64,000 nucleotides of DNA. Origin: JAWKOK01 sp963848115. Its GTDB lineage: Bacteria; Chloroflexota; Anaerolineae; Caldilineales; Caldilineaceae. The stretch spans positions 186,001-250,000 of the forward strand of contig CAWKCP010000007.1 in the NCBI GenBank assembly GCA_963848115.1, in the 5' to 3' direction. Shown here piece after piece: positions 35,525 through 42,985 of the stretch. How positions within the stretch are numbered: position 1 is the first letter of the stretch; each line of letters opens with the position of its first letter. Position numbers and translations under genes: made by a program. The notes under the pieces were generated by a model that saw only the letters and a program-made list of their open reading frames with translations, had not been told where the DNA came from and did no database searches.

Positions 35525-37102
35525 TTACTGTATCTCTATTTCAACGAGAATGAGGTCGGAACGCACCGCCTGACCGGTCCTGCCGCTGGATGCACGGACG
35601 CTATACGTCGCCGATTGGGAGCCGGCGTCGGCCGGCACTGAGAGCGTGAGGTTGACGGTTCCGCTGTTGCCGGGCCCGACATTGTAGAGCGTGATGGTGT
35701 TGGCAGCACAGACGCCGTCCGTTCGACAGATCTGTGATGACCAAGGCCCTGCTTCCACAATCTCGACGGCGAGATCGTCCGGCTCACTGCCTAGATTGGA
35801 GGTCGACAGCCCGATGGCGCACGTCGTCCCGGCCGCACACTGTTGTTTGCTTCCACCGATTACACCCAGGTCAACGCCATAGGTGACCACACGGGTCGGC
35901 GTTGTGGGTGGCGGTTGCGGCGTCCACGTCGCGGTAAATTCGGGGACCGGTGTAAAGGTCACCGTCGGCGTGTGGGTCGGCGTCGGCAGCAAGGGCGTGA
36001 TCGTTGTGGTGTACTCCTCGGTGATCCCGTTGGGCAGTACGACAAGCAGGTAGAGGATGTCGCCGTCGTCATCAATGCATTCCTCTTTGCTTCCTTCGCC
36101 CGGCACGCCTAGACCTTCGTAGTAGACTTCCTTCACATTGCGCACATTCCAGAACACCTCGGTGCATTCACCCGGTCTGATAATCGGTTCTTTGGCCTTG
36201 AAGATCACAATCGGCGGCCCGTAGGTCGCCGTCGGGCTGGGCGTCGTCGTTGGGGTATTCTCTTCAACTACCTCGACGATTTCAAAGGTCGGCGTCGGTC
36301 GACGAGTCGGCGCATCCGGCACCGGTACGTTGACATCGATCAATGGCGCAGGCGTCGGCGGCACCACAACGACTGGCGTCGGCGCTTGCGCCACGTTGCC
36401 GGAGTCCGTGCCGCCAGTTGAAGAGCCGACTGCGGGCCCGGTCTGTGCGACCAGAGCCGGGGTCGCCGTCACCGCCACCGGAAAATCAAACGTTGGTGTA
36501 GGCGGCGCAATCAGCACGGCTCCTACAGGGGCTGTACCCCCGATTTCGGTCTCCGGTGTCGCAGTGATGACGATCAGAAGTGGGGCTTCAGGCGCTTGAT
36601 TTAGGGCGCCTACGACGCTGTTCCCTGCTTGACCCTGCGATGCACGGATGGTGCTGCTGACGGTCTGCCAGCCGAGATAGACGGCAAAAGTACTGCCACA
36701 GAGGAAGACCATCAAGAAAAGCAATCCGGCTCCAAACCAGCCCCACATGCGTCTTTCGGCTGCAGAATCGTTGGCAAGATCTGCGAGCCCTTGGTCCAAC
36801 TCGCCCAAGTTGGCGCTCAACCAGTCGGATGCCAGGGGCTCTGCGTCAGGCTCAACTCCTCTGCCGCCTGCTCCCGTCTGTTCACTGCCTGCGCCCAGCG
36901 CGGCACGATAGCGCGGACAGTAGGTGTGCCCGCTGGCCAGACAAAACGTTGCCTGATCAGTGAGTATCACCGTTGCGGCATCGCCCACGCCGCGTTCGTC
37001 GATAGCCAAGCATCGATTTTCGAAGCTTGGATACTCGACATTGGGGCCACGGACATTTCGTTCGTCCAATGTGCCTAGATGTGGACAGACTGCGTTACCC
37101 AT
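35525..37102 (-). CDS. Membrane protein with N-terminal Cys/His cluster, TP-rich linkers and surface domains
   Basis: The protein has 525 residues and a mosaic layout. Residues 1-65 carry Cys6/His8, Cys31, Cys53 and Cys61 (CPHLG, FENRCLAI, TFCLASGHTYCPRY), a pattern seen at the N-terminus of many Chloroflexota membrane proteins and probably a zinc site. A transmembrane helix follows near residues 122-145. Then come about 150 residues rich in Thr/Pro, an Ig-like domain (about 305-375, FKAKEPIIRPGECTEVFWNV), another Thr/Pro linker, and a C-terminal CARDB-like beta domain (VDLGVIGGSKQQC onwards). The Cys cluster is cytoplasmic and the rest extracellular, by the position of the helix. It lies between CCA-adding enzyme and a CNNM gene with gaps of six bases. 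Function unknown. Confidence 0.8.
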   Translation of the reverse strand: MGNAVCPHLGTLDERNVRGPNVEYPSFENRCLAIDERGVGDAATVILTDQATFCLASGHTYCPRYRAALGAGSEQTGAGGRGVEPDAEPLASDWLSANLGELDQGLADLANDSAAERRMWGWFGAGLLFLMVFLCGSTFAVYLGWQTVSSTIRASQGQAGNSVVGALNQAPEAPLLIVITATPETEIGGTAPVGAVLIAPPTPTFDFPVAVTATPALVAQTGPAVGSSTGGTDSGNVAQAPTPVVVVPPTPAPLIDVNVPVPDAPTRRPTPTFEIVEVVEENTPTTTPSPTATYGPPIVIFKAKEPIIRPGECTEVFWNVRNVKEVYYEGLGVPGEGSKEECIDDDGDILYLLVVLPNGITEEYTTTITPLLPTPTHTPTVTFTPVPEFTATWTPQPPPTTPTRVVTYGVDLGVIGGSKQQCAAGTTCAIGLSTSNLGSEPDDLAVEIVEAGPWSSQICRTDGVCAANTITLYNVGPGNSGTVNLTLSVPADAGSQSATYSVRASSGRTGQAVRSDLILVEIEIQ

Positions 37103-37108
37103 TCGGGC

Positions 37109-38698
37109 CTATTCTTCCATTTCTTCCCACAGGTCGGAAGCGAGTGACAGTGCCTCGTCGATGGTTGTGACATCGCCGGCAGCCTGTGCTTCCATCAGCT
37201 TGCCCATGAGCAATCCCACAGAACGGCCTGGCTTCAGATCAAGGTGTGCCATGAGCGTATGCCCGTCCAGCAGGGGCCTGCGGCGCACATCCATTTGCCC
37301 CTGGTCATCGAAGACATAGCCGACGATCTGGGCGATATGATCGAGGTACTCAGGCCACGACGGCGGCATGCCCTCGTAGACTGCTTGAACGTCGGCTAGC
37401 GCCAACATTGCCGTGTCTATGGCCGTCGCCTCGCCCTTCCGTCCGCCGACGTCACGCACAAAACGGTGAAGCGCCCGTCTGCTAATCGGTGCGTCAGCAA
37501 AGCTGGCATGGAGGTGATGAGGGCGCATGTGCGCCTCGATCACGTCTCGAGACAGTACAATCTCCTGGCGGCTGAAACGCAGATGCGCCAACCGAGCTGC
37601 TGCCATTGTAGCCCCTACCGACTCGTGCTCAAAAAAGCGTAGCCTGACGCCCCCGTCTGCCCCGAACCCTGCCTTCGCCTCCATTTCGGTTGCCGTTGCG
37701 GTTTCCATTCCCGTCTCGGGCTGAGAAATCGCCACTTCGGTCTGCGTTTCCGGCTTGCCGATGTCGTGTAGCAGTGCATGCCAGAGTAGCCAATCGGCAT
37801 GTTGCCGGCCTCCGGCGGTGCTTCGCATGAAATGACGATGGAGCGGTGCTCGCCATGGCCGAAGCGCCGATTGCCACTCGTTCTGCGGCTGGGCGTCGAT
37901 ATGGTCCGAACAGAGCCACTGGCGGATCTCAACGGCGTAGCGCATGGTCGCCAGTGTGTGTTCATAGACGTCCAAATGGTGGGGCGGCGACTGAGCCACG
38001 CCCATCATGGCTGTCACCTCAGGTAGGATCGTTCTGAGCAGCCCCAATGCCTCAGCATCGCTGATGGCTTTGTCCGGTTGGGAAGTGGCGAGCATCTTCC
38101 AAAGTTCATCGCGCAGTCTTTCAGGGCTGGTAAGTTGAATGGTGTCCGCAATGCGTTCGATCTGATTGCGCGTTTCCCGCTCGATGGTCATATCGAGTGC
38201 GCTGGCAAAGCGTACCGCACGCAACATGCGAATCGGATCCTCAGCCAGCCCGGTCTGGCTGACACGTCGCACGAGACCGACGCTCAGATCGGCCTGGCCT
38301 CCCACAATGTCAATCAACTCGACGCGGTTTCCGGCGCGTATCGCGTAGGCCATGGCATTGATGGTGAAATCACGACTGCGCAGGTCGCTCTCGAGACCGA
38401 GGCCGCGCATGCTGGCCACGTCGCAGATCAGCGGATCGGCGCCTGGCGCCATGAATATTAAGCGCCCGACATCGTGCACATCGTCCATCGGGTAGAACGC
38501 CCACCCGAGCCGATCCGCCACCCGCCGGGAGATACGAATCGCATTTTCATACACTGCCAGATCCAGATCGGTTGTCTCTTCCGTGAGACCCATCAGCGAA
38601 TCGCGCACCACTCCGCCCACGATGAAGATCGGTGTCGTCTCCTCGAGCATGGCTTCGACCAGCGCTTGAAATGCGGGATGGTGCGGTTTCCAGGTCAT
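37109..38698 (-). CDS. CCA tRNA nucleotidyltransferase / poly(A) polymerase family with HD domain
   Basis: It adds or repairs the 3' CCA of tRNA. The class II nucleotidyltransferase head has FIVGGVVRDSLMG and the metal-binding DLDLAVYE near residues 25-50, then RDFTINAMAYAI and GLVRRV. The ATP/CTP recognition helix is EDPIRMLRAVRFAS. An HD domain follows (HLDVYEHTLATM; the HALLHDIGKPET motif at about 340), broken by a variable stretch rich in Glu/Thr (ATATEMEAKAG). At 529 residues it is longer than a minimal CCA enzyme. The ATG at 38698 has AAAGGG eight bases upstream, and an ATG at 38704 overlaps the permease stop. It is co-directional with and coupled to the ABC permease gene. Confidence 0.92.
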   Translation of the reverse strand: MTWKPHHPAFQALVEAMLEETTPIFIVGGVVRDSLMGLTEETTDLDLAVYENAIRISRRVADRLGWAFYPMDDVHDVGRLIFMAPGADPLICDVASMRGLGLESDLRSRDFTINAMAYAIRAGNRVELIDIVGGQADLSVGLVRRVSQTGLAEDPIRMLRAVRFASALDMTIERETRNQIERIADTIQLTSPERLRDELWKMLATSQPDKAISDAEALGLLRTILPEVTAMMGVAQSPPHHLDVYEHTLATMRYAVEIRQWLCSDHIDAQPQNEWQSALRPWRAPLHRHFMRSTAGGRQHADWLLWHALLHDIGKPETQTEVAISQPETGMETATATEMEAKAGFGADGGVRLRFFEHESVGATMAAARLAHLRFSRQEIVLSRDVIEAHMRPHHLHASFADAPISRRALHRFVRDVGGRKGEATAIDTAMLALADVQAVYEGMPPSWPEYLDHIAQIVGYVFDDQGQMDVRRRPLLDGHTLMAHLDLKPGRSVGLLMGKLMEAQAAGDVTTIDEALSLASDLWEEMEE

Positions 38699-38703
38699 GG
38701 GCA

Positions 38704-39456
38704 TCACCCTTTCTGCCCAATAAACTTCCATGGAGCGACAATCTGTTCCAGCCAGTCGATGAAATAGTAGAGGGTAAGGCCCAGAATGCTCATCGCGACC
38801 ACGCCGGCATACATCTCCGAATAGGCAGCCCGCCCCCAACTTTGGATCAGGATGTAATAGCCCAGGCCGGAGGTCGTTGCAAAGCTCTCGGTGAAGAACA
38901 GAACGGCGATCGCTGTGCCCACAGATAACCGGAGCGCTGTCAACACGGCTGGAATTGAGGCCGGTGCATAGACGAATCGGAAGAGCGCGATGCGCCCCGA
39001 CCCAAGCGAACGGACACTGCTGATCAACTCTGGGCGGATGCTCGTGGATTCATCACGTACTACGACCAGGATTTGAAAAAACAGTATCACCGAAATCAAG
39101 GCGATCTTGCTCAGATTGCCGATGCCGAGCACAAGCAGGAAGACCGGCAGAAGTACGACTTTGGGGATCGGATAGGCAATGTAGATCAGCGGGGAAAACA
39201 GACTGTTGACCCTGGGGCTTTGACCCAGAATCAGACCGGCGGGGACAGCCAATATCATTGCCAATACCATACTTGCCAGCACCCGCCAGGCGCTCACAAC
39301 AAAGTGCCAGGCCAGGTCGCCGTTCAACAATTCCTCAAAGAAGGTTGACATCACAAGGATGGGCGGTGGGAGTATTGGATTGTCGATCAGCCAAGCCGCT
39401 ATCTGCCAGATCACAAACGTCGACAGTATGCCCAGCGTCAGTTGTCGCCACTGCAT
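38704..39456 (-). CDS. ABC transporter permease, NitT/TauT (SsuC) type
   Basis: This 250-residue inner-membrane permease has six predicted helices. The family landmarks are PPPILVMSTFFEELL after helix 1, the coupling region SIRPELISSVRSLGSGRIALFRFVYAPASIPAVLTALRLSVGTAIAVLF with the EAA-like Gly, and GLGYYILIQSWGRAAYSEMYAG. It pairs with the ATP-binding gene upstream (20-base gap) and the binding lipoprotein further upstream. NitT/TauT importers take up nitrate, sulfonates, or pyrimidine/thiamine precursors. No neighbouring enzyme settles the substrate. Its stop overlaps a possible start of the CCA-enzyme gene (TGATG). Confidence 0.92.
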   Translation of the reverse strand: MQWRQLTLGILSTFVIWQIAAWLIDNPILPPPILVMSTFFEELLNGDLAWHFVVSAWRVLASMVLAMILAVPAGLILGQSPRVNSLFSPLIYIAYPIPKVVLLPVFLLVLGIGNLSKIALISVILFFQILVVVRDESTSIRPELISSVRSLGSGRIALFRFVYAPASIPAVLTALRLSVGTAIAVLFFTESFATTSGLGYYILIQSWGRAAYSEMYAGVVAMSILGLTLYYFIDWLEQIVAPWKFIGQKG

Positions 39457-39476
39457 TCTCGCTCTTGTCCTGCCTG

Positions 39477-40322
39477 TTAGGTTTGTTCTTCGTCGAGGCG
39501 TCGGCGCAATTCTGTAAGGGTCTGCTGATAGGCTTCGCTCTTGCGGTAGCCCGATTCGCCGGCGTGTGGATTGTCGATAACGATTGCCTGTCGGTTGGGT
39601 GGTCTTGACAACACCAGAATCTTACGTCCCAGGTAGGCGGCTTCGTCCACACTGTGGGTGACGATGATGGTGGTGACGCCCAGTTCAGATTGAATCTCCG
39701 CAACCAGATTCTGTAGGTTCTCCCGAATGACGACATCCAGCGCAGAGAAAGGCTCGTCCATTAGAAGCAGGTTGGGGCGCAATGACAGCGTACGTGCGAT
39801 GGCGACCCGTTGTCGTTGTCCACCGCTCAACTGGGCCGGATATTTGTCTGCCAGATGATCGATCCCGAGCCGTTTCAACCAGGCGTCGGCCTCGCAAGGC
39901 GGCAGGTGTGGCGGATACGGGCGTGCTTGCCCTTGGACTCCATCTTTGTTTCGGTAGAGTTTGCCGATTCGCAGCCCCAAGGCTGCATTGGCTCGAACAG
40001 TGGACCAAGGCAACAGGCCGTGATCCTGCAAGATCAGGCCGGTGCTGGCTCGTGGCCGGAGCGTCGGCAGGCCGTCGACCAGGATTGTCCCGGCATTTGC
40101 CTGTTGCAAGCCGCTCAGCAAATAGAGCAACGTGGTCTTGCCACATCCGGACGGCCCGAGAATGGCCCACATTTCGCCCCGCTCAACGGACCAGGCGAAA
40201 TCATCAAATATCGGTGTCTCGCCGCCGTAGCCAAAACGCAGTTCGCCAACGGTGACAATCGGTTGGACCGAAGATTCTGTAGCAACGTCGCCCCTGCTGA
40301 TCGCTGGATCAGGTGCTTGCAC
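39477..40322 (-). CDS. ABC transporter ATP-binding protein, NitT/TauT type
   Basis: This is the ATPase of the importer, 281 residues. Walker A is GPSGCGKTT (about residue 55), the Q-loop LILQDHGLLPW, the signature LSGGQRQRVAIARTL, Walker B LLLMDEPFSALD, and the switch His in IIVTHSVDEAAYLG. A 20-residue insert rich in Pro (VQGQARPYPPHLPPCEAD) between Q-loop and signature is longer than usual. It lies upstream of the permease. The gap of 232 bases to the binding-protein gene is filled by a palindromic element at 40371-40531, so stoichiometry within the operon may be set there. Confidence 0.93.
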   Translation of the reverse strand: MQAPDPAISRGDVATESSVQPIVTVGELRFGYGGETPIFDDFAWSVERGEMWAILGPSGCGKTTLLYLLSGLQQANAGTILVDGLPTLRPRASTGLILQDHGLLPWSTVRANAALGLRIGKLYRNKDGVQGQARPYPPHLPPCEADAWLKRLGIDHLADKYPAQLSGGQRQRVAIARTLSLRPNLLLMDEPFSALDVVIRENLQNLVAEIQSELGVTTIIVTHSVDEAAYLGRKILVLSRPPNRQAIVIDNPHAGESGYRKSEAYQQTLTELRRRLDEEQT

Positions 40323-40370
40323 TGGCTTCTTCCTTTACTCCCAATGAGTCCGTTGCAAAAAGTCTTTTTC

Positions 40371-40531
40371 GCCACAGATGACTCCACTGCAAGAACAGAA
40401 AATTAGCCACAGATGGACACAGATAAACGCAGATGAAGAGCATTTTTCTCTGTCTTTCCTCTGTGGTCTCTGTGCCCTCCTCTCTGCCTCCGTGGTGAAT
40501 CAGACTTCTTTGCAGTGGAGTCATCTGTGGC
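40371..40531. repeat. 161-bp element with 22-bp terminal inverted repeats, CACAGAT type
   Basis: The ends GCCACAGATGACTCCACTGCAA (40371-40392) and its exact complement (40510-40531) are perfect 22-bp inverted repeats. The core repeats CACAGAT-type units (CCACAGATGGACACAGATAAACGCAGATGAA and CTCTGTGGTCTCTGTG). It sits inside the ABC importer operon, between the binding-protein and ATPase genes. It is the best-preserved member of the family also seen at 30571, 32330 and, in part, 863. Confidence 0.85.
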
Positions 40532-40554
40532 AAATTTCCGTTCTTGTAGCAGGG

Positions 40555-41559
40555 TCATCTGTATGACGGATCGACCACTTCCAAGTACGTCAGCGGAGCA
40601 TCAATCAGGCCCTCGGTGACGGCCCAATCGACAACGTCTTGGACCTGGGCTTCGGATGGAATTGCCTTGACCGCGAATTGAGGCAGCCTGTATTGGGCCT
40701 GCAGTGGTTCAGGCACGCGTGTGTTTTCGATGAGCACATTGTCGAAGGCTTCCGGGTCAGCGTTTATCGCATTGACGGCCCGGTCCCATCCGGCGACGAG
40801 CGCGTCCACCGAGGCCGGATGGGCATCAATGGCATCTTGGCGGCAGACAATGACGCTGACCGCGATTTCGGGATTGGATGCGTCATCGAGAACGAGTTTC
40901 GCTCCCTGGAGCTTTGCTAGAGAAGCCAGCGGATCGGGCAGAATCGCGGCGTCGACCTGGCCACTGAGCATCAATTCAAGGCGTACAGGGATCGCAGGCA
41001 CGTTCGTCGTTTCGATCTCCATCGGGTCCAGGCCTGCGAAAGTCAACATCCGATCGTTCCAGTAGTCGATTACGGTGTTTTCGGAAATTGCAATGATGGC
41101 TCCTGCCAGTTGATCCGGCGTTGTGATCCCGCTCTGCGGCGAAGCCAGCAGAAAGAAGATCGGCTGCTCGGCTGATGCCTGCCGGGCCGTGCTGATGATC
41201 TTGAGCGGATTCGCATTGCCTGCATTGGTCAACGCGACACCGTTGATGTCGGTCAACGCACACTCAGCCGCGCCGGTCTGAACGACGGTGTCGCGCTCCG
41301 CGGCGCTGCTTACCGGGATCAGCTCGATCTCGACGCCGGCCTCGTTGAAGTAACCCTCCTGTACCGCCACATAGAATGGGACCACATCGGTGATAGGTAG
41401 GACGGCCACGCTCAAGGATGCAGGCTCCTCATCTACCGGTTTGCCGGTACCGGCATCTCCAGAAGACGGAGCGACAGGTGAAACGCAGCCCGCCAGGAGC
41501 GCCAAAACGAGCATTGCCGTCAAGATATTGATGGGCCGTAGAAGGCTCTGCGATGTCAT
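40555..41559 (-). CDS. ABC transporter substrate-binding lipoprotein, NitT/TauT (NMT1-like)
   Basis: This is the extracytoplasmic receptor of the importer, 334 residues. The signal peptide ends in a lipobox, LALLAGCVSP, so it is lipid-anchored. The mature part has the NMT1/SsuA-like two-lobe pattern: SVAVLPITDVVPFYVAVQEGYFNEAGVEIELIPV at the N-terminus, then TGAAECALTDINGVAL, ENTVIDYWNDRMLTFAGLDP, and SGQVDAAILPDPLASLA. The ATG at 41559 has GAGGAG seven bases upstream and is preferred over 41571. Its ligand is not predictable; related proteins bind thiamine precursors, sulfonates and aromatic acids. Confidence 0.9.
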   Translation of the reverse strand: MTSQSLLRPINILTAMLVLALLAGCVSPVAPSSGDAGTGKPVDEEPASLSVAVLPITDVVPFYVAVQEGYFNEAGVEIELIPVSSAAERDTVVQTGAAECALTDINGVALTNAGNANPLKIISTARQASAEQPIFFLLASPQSGITTPDQLAGAIIAISENTVIDYWNDRMLTFAGLDPMEIETTNVPAIPVRLELMLSGQVDAAILPDPLASLAKLQGAKLVLDDASNPEIAVSVIVCRQDAIDAHPASVDALVAGWDRAVNAINADPEAFDNVLIENTRVPEPLQAQYRLPQFAVKAIPSEAQVQDVVDWAVTEGLIDAPLTYLEVVDPSYR

Positions 41560-41772
41560 TCTGCTCCTCATCTTCTTACTGCACTCTCTTTCGATTTTCG
41601 TTCGCCTGAATCTGATCCATGCCTGAGACTGATCTCATTCCAATCAAGTTCGAAATCCTCCATTTGCGAAGAAGATCCGGCTCCTCCCCCCGGTCTCGTA
41701 CGGGCTGGGCGGGCAGCAATTGATTGCCTAACTGGATATGTACCCAGTTGCTTGATTATATCAGTAGTGCGA

Positions 41773-42651
41773 CTAGTTTCCATAACGAAATGTGGCTAGC
41801 AGCACACCTGCCAGCACAAGTAGACCGCCCAAAAGCTGTTGGGGCGAGGGGAAGGTGTCGAAGAGGAGAAGCGCCCAGCCGATGGCGATCACGGGACTGA
41901 GTGTGAGGATCACAGCAAAGAGACTGATAGGGAGTCGACGTAGGGCCAGGTAGTAGAGGCTGCGGCTGATTACGACATCGACGGTTCCGCCCAGAATAAG
42001 CAGCGCCCAGGTGGAGCCGGTAGGCCAGGCCAAGGCGTTTTGGCCGACCGCAATGACGAAGAGAAAGCCGGTCGTGAAGAGCAAACGAAAGAAGAAGAAA
42101 TTGAGGAAATCCATGTCTCCACCGTAGCGTTTGACGATTGCGGCGTGAAGCGCATAGAGAAACGTAGAGAAGACTATCATTAGCGAACCGACCCGCAGAT
42201 ATTCAACCGGCTGAAACGTGATGACAAAGACGCCGATGACGGCGACGATTGCGCCGGCGATCTGACGCCGAGTTAGTCGGTCGTGCAGCCAGAATAGGCC
42301 GAACCCGATGGAATAGACTGTGGTCATCTTGCCCAACATGGAGGCGGTGCCGGCGTCAATGAAGCCCACCGCTGCGTAGTTGATCGCCGTGCTTGTGGCG
42401 ACGAGCAGCCCGACGACGGTAAAGAAGATCAGGTGCTCTCTGGCGACTCGAACGCGCAGTCGTCCCGTGAATAATCCGAATAGGCCCACCTCCAACGTGC
42501 CGATGGCAAGGACGTACATGGCTGAGACCCATGGCGAGATGTGCGGCAGGAGGGCACGCGCAAAGATGAAATGGAGACTGTCCACGAGCAGTAGTAGCGC
42601 AAATAGCGTGCCGCTACTGACCCTGCGATCTCGGGGTTGCGCTGACTGCAT
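41773..42651 (-). CDS. EamA/DMT family transporter
   Basis: This drug/metabolite-transporter-superfamily protein has 292 residues, ten predicted helices and two EamA repeats (about 12-140 and 150-288). Typical features are INYAAVGFIDAGTASMLGKM at the end of repeat one, RRQIAGAIVAVIGVFVI and the second-repeat equivalent SPQQLLGGLLVLAGVLLA. Family members export amino acids or other small metabolites. It is a single gene, divergent from the SLC13 transporter. No operator was seen. Confidence 0.9.
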   Translation of the reverse strand: MQSAQPRDRRVSSGTLFALLLLVDSLHFIFARALLPHISPWVSAMYVLAIGTLEVGLFGLFTGRLRVRVAREHLIFFTVVGLLVATSTAINYAAVGFIDAGTASMLGKMTTVYSIGFGLFWLHDRLTRRQIAGAIVAVIGVFVITFQPVEYLRVGSLMIVFSTFLYALHAAIVKRYGGDMDFLNFFFFRLLFTTGFLFVIAVGQNALAWPTGSTWALLILGGTVDVVISRSLYYLALRRLPISLFAVILTLSPVIAIGWALLLFDTFPSPQQLLGGLLVLAGVLLATFRYGN

Positions 42652-42985
42652 AGTCGATTTCCCATGGCAGAAGTCTTATCATTTGCGACTGATTTGTGAT
42701 TGTGCAAAATTTCACCTTTGCCGATTCCTGCGGTATGATCCTTGATTGTGATCGGCGCACGAACCGAGTGTACCAGCCACGGACATGCGCCACAAACTGG
42801 CGTTCCATACGGATAGTAAAAAGCGCTGTATGGAGCGTTTCGTAAAATCTGACAACGTCAATGTCGCTGTTGTCCCAAATTCGATTCTGTCCCTGGGCCC
42901 GCAGCGGCAAAGGCGCACATTGAGAAGGTCGTTTTGGCCGAGGTTGGTCGCGGACAGGCATAATTACCGATCGGTGTGTCTGCTC
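42652..42985. other. Divergent intergenic region
   Basis: This 334-base gap lies between the EamA gene (leftward) and the SLC13 gene (rightward). It must hold both promoters. A frame reading into the SLC13 gene is open from 42785, but that stretch has no membrane character or family likeness. No specific site was recognised. Confidence 0.45.

Noticed and set aside
42785..42985. Earlier start for the SLC13 permease
   Set aside because: The added 67 residues are polar and unlike the family, whose first helix begins just after 42986.
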